From Candidatus Andersenbacteria bacterium RIFCSPHIGHO2_02_FULL_46_16 (GTDB taxonomy: Bacteria > Patescibacteriota > Andersenbacteria > UBA10190): a stretch of DNA of 41,915 nucleotides. The position numbers and the translations under genes were made by a program. Shown here piece by piece: positions 15,489 to 23,877 of this stretch (positions are counted from its first letter, which is position 1; every line of letters begins with the position of its first letter). The notes beneath the pieces are model-generated. The model had not been told where the DNA came from. It worked only from the letters and a program-made list of their open reading frames with translations, and searched no databases. Location of the stretch: NCBI GenBank assembly GCA_001817065.1, contig MHHQ01000012.1:1-41915 (forward strand). Direction: 5' to 3'.

Positions 15489-16079
15489 TTAGAATTGGGT
15501 GCGAAGGAGCATGTAGCCAAGGGTCATGCCAGATGCTATCCCTGCCAGAAGAAGGAGTACCCGGGTGCGAATCTTTTGCTTGTGTCGCTGAGCTTGTTTT
15601 CGTTTAATCGCTTCCAGTGCTCTAGAGATAGACTTTTTTGCATCAGTTTCACGGATGACGGGAGTGGTCACTTTTGAGGCGGCAGCTCTTTTTGGCTGGT
15701 TAGAGGTCGGTGATACTTTCTTTGGTTGGTATGGACTTTTGGTGGCATATTGAGCTCTGGCTTGCTTGAGAAACTCCCGCTCTTTTCTAATGGCTTCATC
15801 GTACTGTGGTTTAAGTGTTGGACTTAGCAGGATATTTCTCTTCAAAACGCTGTCTGATGAGAATTGTCGTGCCATATCCTTCTCTAGATCGGTAGCTTCA
15901 AAGTTCTTAGACGAGATGATGGTTTGCAGCTGGGACATCAACTTATCGCAGGCTTCCTCGATGCGGGCCGTATCATCTTCGAAATCCCTTAGCCCAAACC
16001 ATGCATAATGATTAGTGGGCCAAATGCTAAGTTTTAGTCTGGTCAAGCGGAGGATGATGGTGATCTCTTTGTCTGACAT
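15489..16079 (-). CDS. Tail-anchored protein with a J-like N-terminal region, function unknown
   Basis: 196 residues. The N-terminal 100 residues read 'NHYAWFGLRDFEDDTARIEEACDK', and later 'LSPTLKPQYDEAI'. This resembles the 'hYalLGL..FEdD...I..Aad' plus '..LLdp..k..YD..L' pattern of a J-protein-like domain that I know mainly from Planctomycetes proteins; this is a recalled resemblance, not a proven homology. A Lys/Arg/Ser/Pro-rich low-complexity middle (about 105-170) leads to a single C-terminal membrane helix ('VLLLLAGIASGMTLGYML'), so the bulk should be cytoplasmic. GGAG lies 8 nt before the ATG and a strong terminator follows. It looks like a stand-alone gene. Confidence 0.75.
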   Translation of the reverse strand: MSDKEITIILRLTRLKLSIWPTNHYAWFGLRDFEDDTARIEEACDKLMSQLQTIISSKNFEATDLEKDMARQFSSDSVLKRNILLSPTLKPQYDEAIRKEREFLKQARAQYATKSPYQPKKVSPTSNQPKRAAASKVTTPVIRETDAKKSISRALEAIKRKQAQRHKQKIRTRVLLLLAGIASGMTLGYMLLRTQF

Positions 16080-16168
16080 ATTCCTATCTCCGTGATGAGT
16101 ATGGGTAGTGAAAGTTGTTAAGAGAACGGGTAACGTATGGTACCTCGTTAATGATAGTTTGTCCAGCG

Positions 16169-16340
16169 GCTAGTTTGTAAACACTCACTCCTCCGAAGTC
16201 ATTCCCGCGAAAGCGGGAATCCAGAGCCATTTTTTATGATTAGCTGGATTGCCCGGTTAAGCCGGGCAATGACAAGAAAAAACTTAACTAAGCATAAATA
16301 ATTAAGATAACTTCGCTAGCGTGAGTGTTTACGCTAGTTT
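16169..16340. mobile_element. MITE-like element with 12-bp terminal inverted repeats and 8-bp target duplication
   Basis: The element proper is 16177-16332 (156 bp). Its ends are GTAAACACTCAC (16177-16188) and the exact inverse (16321-16332). The match continues after a 5-bp variable stretch with CGAAG, giving a TIR of about 22 bp. Both ends are flanked directly by the octamer GCTAGTTT (16169-16176 and 16333-16340), the target-site duplication expected of cut-and-paste transposition. The inside has two strong hairpins (ATTCCCGC/GCGGGAAT and ATTGCCCGG/CCGGGCAAT) and no gene. Its transposase must be supplied in trans. Confidence 0.85.
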
Positions 16341-16347
16341 TTTGGAC

Positions 16348-16372
16348 AAAAAAACCGGGCAAGATTGTCCGG
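16348..16372 (-). terminator. Terminator of the 63-aa membrane protein gene
   Basis: CCGG-CAA/TTG-CCGG hairpin (16355-16372). On the minus strand it is followed by a T7 run (plus-strand A run 16348-16354), about 30 bp after the stop. It lies only 8 bp beyond the target-duplication copy of the adjacent mobile element. Confidence 0.7.
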
Positions 16373-16400
16373 GTGGGGGGAACTGCGGGAGAACAAACAT

Positions 16401-16592
16401 TTAGTGGAGGAAGAGGACACCGGCGACAGACAGGACGAAGGGGATCATGAACCACAAGCTTTCTTTTACCAGCCGTTTTGCTCGATGGACGTGGTGTTGG
16501 TGAATGATCAGACGCACAATGGGATTGTCGCTTTCCTGGGGCCTTGGGTGCTTAGAAACGTGACATTTGTGCAAGGCGGCAATGAGAGACAT
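16401..16592 (-). CDS. Small His-rich membrane protein, 63 aa, unrecognised
   Basis: The first 42 residues are basic and His-rich (HKCHVSKH near the start, then HQHHVHRAKR), followed by one C-terminal membrane helix ('SLWFMIPFVLSVAGVLFLH'). I do not recognise a family. It is supported by AGGAG with 8-nt spacing to the ATG and by a terminator just after the stop. The His/Cys cluster could bind a metal, but that is speculation. The plus-strand frame over the same bases (16365-16607) has no ribosome site and is taken as its shadow. Confidence 0.65.
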   Translation of the reverse strand: MSLIAALHKCHVSKHPRPQESDNPIVRLIIHQHHVHRAKRLVKESLWFMIPFVLSVAGVLFLH

Positions 16593-16781
16593 GGGTCTTA
16601 CTCCTAAAAAAATGGTGTTGAAAAGGGCAATATTTAAGCAGTTACAATATGCGGTAAAATCTATAAAAAGGCAAGAGCTGATTTGTCAGACTTTATTGAC
16701 AAATATATTAATCGGAATGGGGGGGGGAGTGAGTGCTGAGGACGTGAGAGGGAGATAGGAAGGAGAGGAAAGTGACTATGG

Positions 16782-17795
16782 CTATGTTAGGTCGCCGGAG
16801 ACTTGTTTTAATTCGCCCTTAAACGATTCAACGCCTTCGACAGGGACGGGATCGATGCCATAAGCCAAAGCCAGGTAATATGTAGTCCAAAGACCAAAGG
16901 TAATAGCGGCAAATATCTTTTCTAATAATGAAGTGCCGGGGACGGTGAACTGTTCCACTGGAACACCCCATTGTTCATACAACTTGGTGGTGACGTCCAT
17001 GCGAACCTGGTTGCGCGGATGATCGTGGTCGTCTCTAAGTATCAGGGCTATAAATTGATTGGGATTTTTAGTAGCGGCTAATTTACTGAAACCGACAAGT
17101 TCGTTGTGGTTAAGCTCAGGGAAAGTATTCCAAAAGGCGGGGTATTTAGCGTTCTCATTGGTTTGAATCTTAAAGTTTTTTGCAGCAAAGCCAAGACTAT
17201 CAGTGGAGATAAAAACAGGAATTCGGCCTTTGATTTTTTGGGCTAGTGTTTTGCCAGGTTGCTCCAGGTCTGGGGTGATTTTCTTTATTTGAGCAGCTGT
17301 TTGTGTCAGGTCGGCAGTGATGTCCTCTGCTAAGCCGCTATTTCTCAGAGCGGCGAAGATCCCGCTAAAAGAAGCAAATAAAGTATGGCGGGGCTGCATG
17401 CCGGGAAAGTCGATGTGAGTGATTGGTAAACCGTCGCGCTTAGCCCAGTCAACTAATGTACCACCCGATGAATTAACCAGAATACCTAAACTCTCTTGTC
17501 GGGCTACGCGATAAGAGGATAAGGCTTCTTCGGTATTGCCGGAATAGGAGCTGATGATGACCAGCGGCTGCTTGAGCCCCATGTGGCGCAAGTAGTCGAG
17601 TGGCAGATCGTAGTTGCGATGGACATAGAGAGGCAGATTGGTGATGTTGAGGGCGTTCAGTAAGTCTCCCGGGTGGCCAGAGCCGCCCATGCCGGCCAGA
17701 ATCATTGAGTCAAAAGCACCTTTGACCTTAACATCTTGATTGACAGCCAGGGAATGAATGATTTGCTCGGATTGTTTAAGGATTACTTCGCGCAT
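16782..17795 (-). CDS. Bifunctional phosphoglucose/phosphomannose isomerase
   Basis: SIS-fold enzyme interconverting glucose-6-P, fructose-6-P and mannose-6-P. The first SIS domain has 'LAGMGGSGHPGDLL' (residues 33-46) and 'ISSYSGNTEEAL'. The C-terminal part carries 'TNENAKYPAFWNTFPELNHNE', the signature of the archaeal/CPR-type bifunctional PGI/PMI family. 337 residues is the expected length. It would supply mannose-6-P or glucose-6-P to the phosphohexomutase at 9753 and connects to glycolysis (pyruvate kinase at 39180). It lies 45 bp downstream of the solute-binding-protein gene on the same strand, but also has a possible promoter of its own directly at the start codon. No Shine-Dalgarno is seen. 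Confidence 0.92.
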   Translation of the reverse strand: MREVILKQSEQIIHSLAVNQDVKVKGAFDSMILAGMGGSGHPGDLLNALNITNLPLYVHRNYDLPLDYLRHMGLKQPLVIISSYSGNTEEALSSYRVARQESLGILVNSSGGTLVDWAKRDGLPITHIDFPGMQPRHTLFASFSGIFAALRNSGLAEDITADLTQTAAQIKKITPDLEQPGKTLAQKIKGRIPVFISTDSLGFAAKNFKIQTNENAKYPAFWNTFPELNHNELVGFSKLAATKNPNQFIALILRDDHDHPRNQVRMDVTTKLYEQWGVPVEQFTVPGTSLLEKIFAAITFGLWTTYYLALAYGIDPVPVEGVESFKGELKQVSGDLT

Positions 17796-17801
17796 AAATA
17801 A

Positions 17802-17830
17802 AGTTTAGACACAAAGGTAGTCTTACTCAA
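17802..17830 (-). promoter_or_regulatory. Putative leaderless promoter of the PGI/PMI gene
   Basis: TTGAGT (17830-17825), 17-bp spacer, TAAACT (17807-17802) on the minus strand, exactly 6 nt before the ATG. Each box matches the consensus at 4/6, so this is a moderate call. Confidence 0.4.
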
Positions 17831-17840
17831 GTATAAAATC

Positions 17841-19604
17841 TCAGTTTGTTTTCCAGACGCGCTTAGTTTGCACGTGCCATTTTTCTATATTGTTGAAACG
17901 GCCAGACGGAAGGGCGGCGTACTTGGCATCAATACCATAAACCTGGTTGGTAGCGAAGAGGTAGTAAGGTTGATAGAGGATAATGGCGGGATTAAGTTCA
18001 AGGATTTTATTCTGAAATTCTTTATAGAGTTCAAGGCGTTTAGGCTGGTCAGTGGTTTTTCTAGCCTCCTCGAGTAATTTATCGACCGCTTGATTTTTGA
18101 ATGAGGCTAAGTTTAACCCAGGACTTCTAGTTTGGGTAGAATGCCAGAAGGGGTAAGGGTCGGGATCGGCGGGCAGTATTTCACCGAAGAGTAAAGCTTC
18201 AAAGTCGCGAGGTTGGACAATAGTTTGTTGAATGGTACCTGCGCCGAGATGCTCTAGTTGAACATCAATACCAAGTTGCCGCCATTGTTCTTGAATGATC
18301 TGGGCGGTCTTAATGTATTCTGGCCAGTCGGTGGTAGTTAATTTAATGACGAGTGGTTTGCCGTCTTTCTGTCGGATACCATCATTGCCCACTTCCCAAC
18401 CGCTCTCGGATAAGTTTTGTTGAGCCGCTTCCAGGTTGGTAGCCGGCGGATTATTATCACCGTCGAAAGACAGAAAGTTGGGAGGGATGGGCAGGTGTAA
18501 AGGGCGACCTTGTCCAAACAAGGCTTGTTCAACAATGGCAGAACGATCAGTGCCTAGTGAGAGGGCTGCACGGACGCCGGCTTCATTTAAAGCTTCGTTT
18601 TTTTGCGGATTGAAGAAGATAGCGAAATACTGCGGGAGAAGGAGCTGGTTAATATCAGTGGACCGATGTTGTGTGGCAGCCTTAAGGTTAGCTAAAGGCA
18701 AGAAGCTGATTCCATCGGCTTTGCCGGATTGCAGGGCTTGAAGAGCCTCCTCATAAGTGGTGTAGAAAGTGAAAATTATTTCGTTAAGATAGGGTGACGA
18801 TCCGTAATATTGGTCATTACGGACAAGACGGTAAGAGGTGATGTCTCCGGTTTTACGGCGCGTCGCTATTTCAGCAAACTGGAAGGGACCAGTGCCAACT
18901 GGTTTGAGGACTTGTTCGGTTAGGGTGGCGTTTTGCGGAGCGATTTGGGACCAGACATGTTCAGCGGCTATGCCGACGGTTAGGCTGGTTAAGAAGGGAG
19001 CATAAGGCTCCTTGAGGGTAAAGGTTACTGTGTAGTCATCTGTTTTTTCGATCGTGACTCCTTGGAAGGACGAGGATAAAGGAGAGCCGTAATTGGGAGT
19101 TTGGATGCTGCGGTAAGTAAAAAGAACATCGTCAGCGGTAAAAGCCTCGCCGTCATGCCACAACACATTATTACGCAAGTGAACGGTATAAACTTTGTTG
19201 TCGGAAGAAATCTCATAACCGGTGGCCAAGTCATTAGTCAATTCCAAGTTATTATTAAAGCGAAAAAGACCGGAGTAGATCAGTTGGGTCAGGTCCATAT
19301 CTAAATCATTGGCTGAGGAAACAATTGGATTAATGTAGCGAGGCTGACCGACAGCCGCTTCATGATAGACGCCGCCGGTTTGGGGTATTAATTGTGTGTG
19401 GTTGTTAATGTAATTTACAATACTGAATAATCCGGAAATGATCAGCAGAACCAGCAGCACAGATAAGCTAATGCGTTCCGCTGTGGTAGTGGCCTGGTAA
19501 AGACGGGGTATCCAGTGGGGTAAATGAAGACGCGGGCGTGGTGACCAAGCAGTCCAACGTCCAGAGGCGGCTGAGGTATTAGTTGTTAGTGGTTCTCTCT
19601 CCAT
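17841..19604 (-). CDS. ABC transporter solute-binding protein, family 5 (peptide/oligopeptide type)
   Basis: Extracytoplasmic substrate-binding component, like DppA/OppA. It has 587 residues. A cytoplasmic N-terminus of about 44 residues and one membrane helix ('ISLSVLLVLLIISGLFSIV') replace the usual lipoprotein signal. The mature domain shows family motifs: 'QLIYSGLFRFNNNLELTNDLATGYEIS', 'YTVHLRNNVLWHDGEAFTADDVLFTY' and 'PVGTGPFQF'. No permease or ATPase of a peptide importer is in the window, so partners lie elsewhere or it has another role. The ATG overlaps the preceding pilin-like gene by 19 bp, and secG is just upstream, so the three form one operon. Confidence 0.9.
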   Translation of the reverse strand: MEREPLTTNTSAASGRWTAWSPRPRLHLPHWIPRLYQATTTAERISLSVLLVLLIISGLFSIVNYINNHTQLIPQTGGVYHEAAVGQPRYINPIVSSANDLDMDLTQLIYSGLFRFNNNLELTNDLATGYEISSDNKVYTVHLRNNVLWHDGEAFTADDVLFTYRSIQTPNYGSPLSSSFQGVTIEKTDDYTVTFTLKEPYAPFLTSLTVGIAAEHVWSQIAPQNATLTEQVLKPVGTGPFQFAEIATRRKTGDITSYRLVRNDQYYGSSPYLNEIIFTFYTTYEEALQALQSGKADGISFLPLANLKAATQHRSTDINQLLLPQYFAIFFNPQKNEALNEAGVRAALSLGTDRSAIVEQALFGQGRPLHLPIPPNFLSFDGDNNPPATNLEAAQQNLSESGWEVGNDGIRQKDGKPLVIKLTTTDWPEYIKTAQIIQEQWRQLGIDVQLEHLGAGTIQQTIVQPRDFEALLFGEILPADPDPYPFWHSTQTRSPGLNLASFKNQAVDKLLEEARKTTDQPKRLELYKEFQNKILELNPAIILYQPYYLFATNQVYGIDAKYAALPSGRFNNIEKWHVQTKRVWKTN

Positions 19605-20128
19605 ACCGAAGCGATGCCGTAATCATAAAAGAGTAAATTGGTGTTGGGGCAACCGGAAGTTGAACGGTCTTGGTTTGAATCGGCCTCTAGAATGGAATAG
19701 AGCTCGAAGGAGGCGGGGCTGCGTTTCCAGTAAAAATACGAAGGAGGCGAGGTGGCATTGGAGGCAGAATTTATTTGAGGGTTGGCGGATGACTTAATAA
19801 CGGCGAGCGGATCGGAAGGGAACGGTTTGTTGGGATTAGCGTATTTTTCATTTTGACGACGTAGGGCAGTTTCGATTTGGGATTTAACAGAAGCATTGTC
19901 TTGATTGTCCAGTGTGCCGCACCAGGAGGGTTGATCGTAGGGAGGGTAGGTGCCGTGGGTAAGACGAGCTAAGTAGAGAGACTGTTCAATGTCTTCTAAG
20001 TGGTGTTTGCGAGTGGTGTCGCGAGCTTGTGCGTCAGCTCGATCGAGCAAGAAGACACCTCCGACAATCAGAAAAACAAACGCAATATAAACTGGCGCGG
20101 TGGCTCCCGATGGGGAGAGTTTGTTCAT
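19586..20128 (-). CDS. Pilin/pseudopilin-like secreted protein
   Basis: 180 residues with an N-terminal membrane helix (about residues 13-28, 'VYIAFVFLIVGGVFLL'). It is followed by 'RDTTRKHHLEDIEQSLYLARLTHGTYP', the pattern of pseudopilin-like proteins in which a helix of 'R...dl..I..AL..Y....GtYP' follows the anchor. No canonical GFTLIE prepilin cleavage motif is present, so it may be an anchored pilin-like protein rather than a processed pilin. Two Cys (in 'SWCGTL' and 'SGCPNT') could form a disulfide. It overlaps secG by 4 bp and the solute-binding protein by 19 bp. Confidence 0.6.
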   Translation of the reverse strand: MNKLSPSGATAPVYIAFVFLIVGGVFLLDRADAQARDTTRKHHLEDIEQSLYLARLTHGTYPPYDQPSWCGTLDNQDNASVKSQIETALRRQNEKYANPNKPFPSDPLAVIKSSANPQINSASNATSPPSYFYWKRSPASFELYSILEADSNQDRSTSGCPNTNLLFYDYGIASVWRENH

Positions 20129-20340
20129 TGGACAAATAAATGAGCAGCGGCAGTAATCAAAAACAGACCAGCTAGAACAATGGTCAGACGGAAAATGGTT
20201 TTTTCGCTACCGCGTCTAATATGAAATCCTTCAGCTCCTCCGCCAAAGGCTCCGGACATACCGGCAGAACGGCTTTGAATTAATATGGCTACCGTAAGGC
20301 CAGTGCCAAAGATAATAAGAAGTATATTGAGCCAATACAT
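20125..20340 (-). CDS. secG: Preprotein translocase subunit SecG
   Basis: 71 residues with two membrane helices around the diagnostic 'VAILIQSRSAGMSGAFGGG' loop (typical SecG 'l.q.gKG.g...fGg') and a second helix 'LTIVLAGLFLITAAAHLF'. It assists SecYEG-dependent export. The stop overlaps the pilin-like gene (ATGA). It is the first gene of the run secG, pilin-like, solute-binding protein, and probably isomerase. No Shine-Dalgarno is visible. Confidence 0.92.
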   Translation of the reverse strand: MYWLNILLIIFGTGLTVAILIQSRSAGMSGAFGGGAEGFHIRRGSEKTIFRLTIVLAGLFLITAAAHLFVQ

Positions 20341-20622
20341 AGGAAATAGTGACTATTTAAAGATGAAATTTCGGTAATTAAACGATTAGAACAATAAGTT
20401 TGGTTAAGACTGGACTGATAGCTTTCATAACATTCCACGGTATGGAAAAGTTATGGTCTGGTCAAGTGTTGACTTGTTCTATTAATAATTGTAATACATT
20501 AATCTTTTTTGCAGTAGGGCAGCTTGATCGGTTGATGCCTGAGGGTTTCCTAGACTAATGATTTAATGGGTATTAGTTGTTGTGAAAGGAATCGGGTTGA
20601 TAGGACTAGGTAGGAGCGGATG

Positions 20623-21855
20623 CTATTCGTAGCGTAAGGAGACAATAGGGTCTTTGAGAGCGGCTTTGCGGGCGGGATAGATGCCAAAGACAAGTCCCAC
20701 TATGGTCGCCATTCCTATGCCTAATAAAATTGCGAAAGGCGGCAGATAGAAAGGCCAAGCTATCTGGTATTGGGTTTGGGCAATCCAGGTAATGATAAAG
20801 ACTAAGGCGGCAGCGATGCCGGTGCCGATCAAGCCGCCAGTGGCGGTTAGGATGATGGACTCGGCGAGAAATTGGCGCATGATATTACTGTTAGTGGCGC
20901 CGACTGCTTTACGCAAGCCTATCTCGTGGGTGCGTTCGGTGACGGAAACCAACATAATGTTCATAATACCGATGCCGCCAACCAAAAGTGAAATTGAGGC
21001 GATGGCGACTAAGAAAAGGGTGAGGGTTTGGGTAATTAATCCCAGGCGGTTAACAATATCCTTCTGTGTCCAGACAAAAAAATCGTCCTTGGCGGCAGCG
21101 GTGATGCCGTGTGATTCGCGTAGAGTGGCTCGGATATCTTCCGCGACTGTTTCAATGTCTGCGTCTGGATCAGTGCGCACAAATACTTCGACGTAGTAAT
21201 CAATACCAAGGATGTCCTTTTGAGCGGTGGAGTAAGGGACGATGGCTATTTCGTCCATATTAAAGGACATGATTTGTCCGCTGGGCGGATACACACCGAT
21301 GACACGGATATTGTGACCGCGAAGTTTGAAGGATCGGCCAATGGCATCGGAACTGCCGAACAGTTCTTCTTTCATGGTTGCGCCAATGATGGCCACTTTG
21401 GCGCGCTGGCGAATATCCTCGTCGGTAAAAGTAGTGCCAATGGCAGGCCGGATGCCGAAACCGTCCTCCATAGCATTGGCGGTCCACCCAAAAATCATTG
21501 GACGAAAGATATTCTCTTGGTAGGTGGCTTCACCAGTGACTAAAACGGCCGGGTCGACGGAAACGACACCCGGAGCATTTTCTGGCCGGCGCAGGGCGAA
21601 GATATCCTTTTCTTTAATAGAATCACCAAGGATACTTTCAGCAATATCAGTGGGTGTGTCAGGCTGACGGCCGGGACGAATAATAATGAAATTAGCGCCA
21701 AAATTTTCAAGTTCACTGACAATAAGGTTCTGGGCGCCCTGGCCGAGTGCGATCACTAATACGATAGCGATAATGCCGATCACAATACCAAGGATGGTCA
21801 GGAGGGAACGACCGGGATTGGCCAGTAAGCTAGTGAAAGCAGTTTGGAGCAGCAT
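20623..21855 (-). CDS. MacB-type ABC transporter permease
   Basis: 410 residues. TM1 in 'LLANPGRSLLTILGIVIGIIAIVLVIALGQGA' matches the MacB N-terminal signature. A MacB_PCD-type extracytoplasmic domain (about 45-270) and three C-terminal helices with 'VGGIGIMNIMLVSVTERTHEIGLRKAVGAT' (the FtsX domain) complete it. Mechanotransmission-type exporter rather than a classical channel. It is separated by 20 bp from the ATPase gene and with the adaptor forms a MacA-MacB-like exporter whose ATPase and permease are separate chains. Substrate unknown. Confidence 0.93.
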   Translation of the reverse strand: MLLQTAFTSLLANPGRSLLTILGIVIGIIAIVLVIALGQGAQNLIVSELENFGANFIIIRPGRQPDTPTDIAESILGDSIKEKDIFALRRPENAPGVVSVDPAVLVTGEATYQENIFRPMIFGWTANAMEDGFGIRPAIGTTFTDEDIRQRAKVAIIGATMKEELFGSSDAIGRSFKLRGHNIRVIGVYPPSGQIMSFNMDEIAIVPYSTAQKDILGIDYYVEVFVRTDPDADIETVAEDIRATLRESHGITAAAKDDFFVWTQKDIVNRLGLITQTLTLFLVAIASISLLVGGIGIMNIMLVSVTERTHEIGLRKAVGATNSNIMRQFLAESIILTATGGLIGTGIAAALVFIITWIAQTQYQIAWPFYLPPFAILLGIGMATIVGLVFGIYPARKAALKDPIVSLRYE

Positions 21856-21875
21856 AGGTAAAAACTAGAGAAAGA

Positions 21876-22592
21876 TTATTTTTGATAATGATGATGGCGA
21901 GCCTGTGATAGCTGGTCGGAAATGATTTGGCCGTCCCTGAGTTTAATGATGCGTTGAGCGTAATCGGCCGTGGGTGTCTCGTGCGTTATAACAATAATAG
22001 TTAGTCCTTGTTTGTGCAGATGGTCAATTAATTCCATGACGGTATTGCCAGTTATAGAGTCGAGGTTGCCGGTTGGTTCGTCAGCGAGCAGGACTTGGGG
22101 CTGCGTGACTAGGGCGCGGGCAATACAGGTGCGCTGTTTCTCTCCGCCAGATAATTGACTGGGTTTGTGATCAATGCGATGAGTCATGTCGACCTGCGCT
22201 AAGGCTTGTTTGGCGCGTGCGATATGCTGGCTGCGCGGTAGAGATGAGTATTGTAAGGGGAGCATAACATTCTCCAGAACCGAGGTGCGGGCGAGCAAAT
22301 GGAAGGCTTGGAAAACGAAACCGATTTTATTGTTGCGAATGCGCGATCGCTGAATGTCGGTTAGTTCAGCAGTATTTACATTGTTCAGTCGATAGATCCC
22401 TTGAGAAGGGTGGTCAAGTAGGCCGAGGATGTGGAGTAAGGTTGATTTACCGGAACCAGAGGCACCCATAATAGCAATGAATTCGCCTTCGGTGACATTA
22501 AAGCTGATGTTGGTTAAAGCTGCAGTAGCAACGGTGTCCTCCTGGTAAATTTTAGCGACATTTTTTACCTCAATCAGATTAGGTTGGCTCAT
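21876..22592 (-). CDS. ABC transporter ATP-binding protein (MacB/LolD type)
   Basis: 238 residues. Walker A '[18 protein letters not shown]', Q-loop 'FVFQAFHLL', signature 'LSGGEKQRTCIARAL', Walker B 'VLLADEPTGNLDS' and H-loop 'IIVITHE' are all intact. This is the MacB/LolD subfamily by the 'GLLD.P..G' and 'DEPTGNLDS' forms. It overlaps the adaptor stop by 4 bp (ATGA) and powers the downstream permease. A His-rich tail (RHHHYQK) ends the protein. Confidence 0.96.
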   Translation of the reverse strand: MSQPNLIEVKNVAKIYQEDTVATAALTNISFNVTEGEFIAIMGASGSGKSTLLHILGLLDHPSQGIYRLNNVNTAELTDIQRSRIRNNKIGFVFQAFHLLARTSVLENVMLPLQYSSLPRSQHIARAKQALAQVDMTHRIDHKPSQLSGGEKQRTCIARALVTQPQVLLADEPTGNLDSITGNTVMELIDHLHKQGLTIIVITHETPTADYAQRIIKLRDGQIISDQLSQARHHHYQK

Positions 22593-23872
22593 TGCTCCAG
22601 TTGCCTAGTTTCAAGAATGACTTGGTCGTCTTCGGTCAGACCATTAATAATCTCAATAGTGCCGGTAGATCCAGCTAGTCCGGTCGATACTCGACGTTCG
22701 ACGGTTTGCCCGGTGGGTTCGAGGACTTGGACAAATTGCGCATCGCCACGGGTAGCGACAGCGCGGCGGGGGATGGCTATAACGCCGGTACGACGGTCGG
22801 CATGAACAGTGATGTTGGCAGTTAGTCCGGCGCGAAAACGGGAGTCAGGCTGATCAATAAGCAAAGTTATTTCATAATTGGGAACACCTTCACTAATAAC
22901 AGCAGCGGGAGATATTTTCTTGATGACAGCGGACCATTGTTCCTGGGGCGGCAGAGCATCGAAAGTAACTGTGGCGGGCAAGTTGACCGTCAATTTGGCC
23001 GCGTCAGTTTCGGTGATATTGGCTTTGAGCTCTAATTGGTCGATAGTGGCAACGGTAACAACTGTTTCGCCGGTGGTTGCGGTTTCGCCGACTTCTTTAT
23101 CGACAGCGGTGATTGTCCCTTGAAAAGGGGCAACAATAGTTTGTCGTTCTAGATTATGACGAGCGATGGCAGTGGTTGCTTCTAGGCTGGAGAGACCGAC
23201 GACGGAGCCGGAGGTTTGAGTGGTGGCCAAGTATTGGGCGCGGGCCAGATCAGCGGCTTGCCGGGCAGCAGCTGTGCTAGCTTGTGCTAATTGCTGATTT
23301 TCATTAAGGGTTTGTTGACTAGTGTGATAAGCGGTCTGGGCAGCCTGAACACTGGCGACGGCAGTTGCGGCGGTACTATCGTTTTCTCCTTGTTCGCGAG
23401 CCACTTGTTCGTGTATTGCGCGGTATTGGTCTAGTTCTTTCTTCTTGTCGCGAACAGATTGGCGAAGTCGAGCTATGGTACTGGTGTTGGTGTTAGAAGT
23501 ATTTTGCCAAGCTAGTTCAGCTTTTTGCCAGGTGATCTTGCTTTGTTCTTGCGCGGCGGCTAGGTCGGCCGATGTTTTAGACACGTTGAGATTGGCGACC
23601 GTGGTGGAAAGTTGAGCCAGTGGTGTATTGGCTGTGACAATATCACCGATGGCAACATAGATAGCAGAAATAGCACCAATAGTTTCAAAACTGAGCTGGC
23701 TAGTTTGTTTGGGCTGAAGGCGACCCGTGAAGGCGACATCTTGCAGAACGTCCTGGCGGGCGACAGCAAAAGTGCGGACGGACGTTTGGCTAGGCCGGGT
23801 GACAAAGAAGGCAATGGCCCCGCCGATCAAGAGAAGTAAAGTGGCGGTAATAATAATTGTGCGAAGACGCAT
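22589..23872 (-). CDS. MacA-like periplasmic adaptor (membrane fusion protein)
   Basis: 427 residues. An N-terminal membrane helix ('TIIITATLLLLIGGAIAFFV') precedes a lipoyl half ('GAISAIYVAIGDIVTANTPLAQL') and an Ala/Gln-rich coiled-coil hairpin (about 95-220). The second lipoyl half reads 'IVAPFQGTITAVDKEVGETA', and the beta-barrel and membrane-proximal domains follow. Same fold class as the adaptor at 147 but of the MacA branch. It starts 5 bp after the YfhO-like gene, so it is co-transcribed with uvrC and that gene. Confidence 0.93.
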   Translation of the reverse strand: MRLRTIIITATLLLLIGGAIAFFVTRPSQTSVRTFAVARQDVLQDVAFTGRLQPKQTSQLSFETIGAISAIYVAIGDIVTANTPLAQLSTTVANLNVSKTSADLAAAQEQSKITWQKAELAWQNTSNTNTSTIARLRQSVRDKKKELDQYRAIHEQVAREQGENDSTAATAVASVQAAQTAYHTSQQTLNENQQLAQASTAAARQAADLARAQYLATTQTSGSVVGLSSLEATTAIARHNLERQTIVAPFQGTITAVDKEVGETATTGETVVTVATIDQLELKANITETDAAKLTVNLPATVTFDALPPQEQWSAVIKKISPAAVISEGVPNYEITLLIDQPDSRFRAGLTANITVHADRRTGVIAIPRRAVATRGDAQFVQVLEPTGQTVERRVSTGLAGSTGTIEIINGLTEDDQVILETRQLEQ

Positions 23873-23877
23873 AAAAA

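Noticed and set aside
20469-20497. Plus-strand TTGACT-N17-TAATAC in the gap upstream of secG
   Set aside because: The -10 match is weak and it points toward a region with no plus-strand gene or RNA-like structure.
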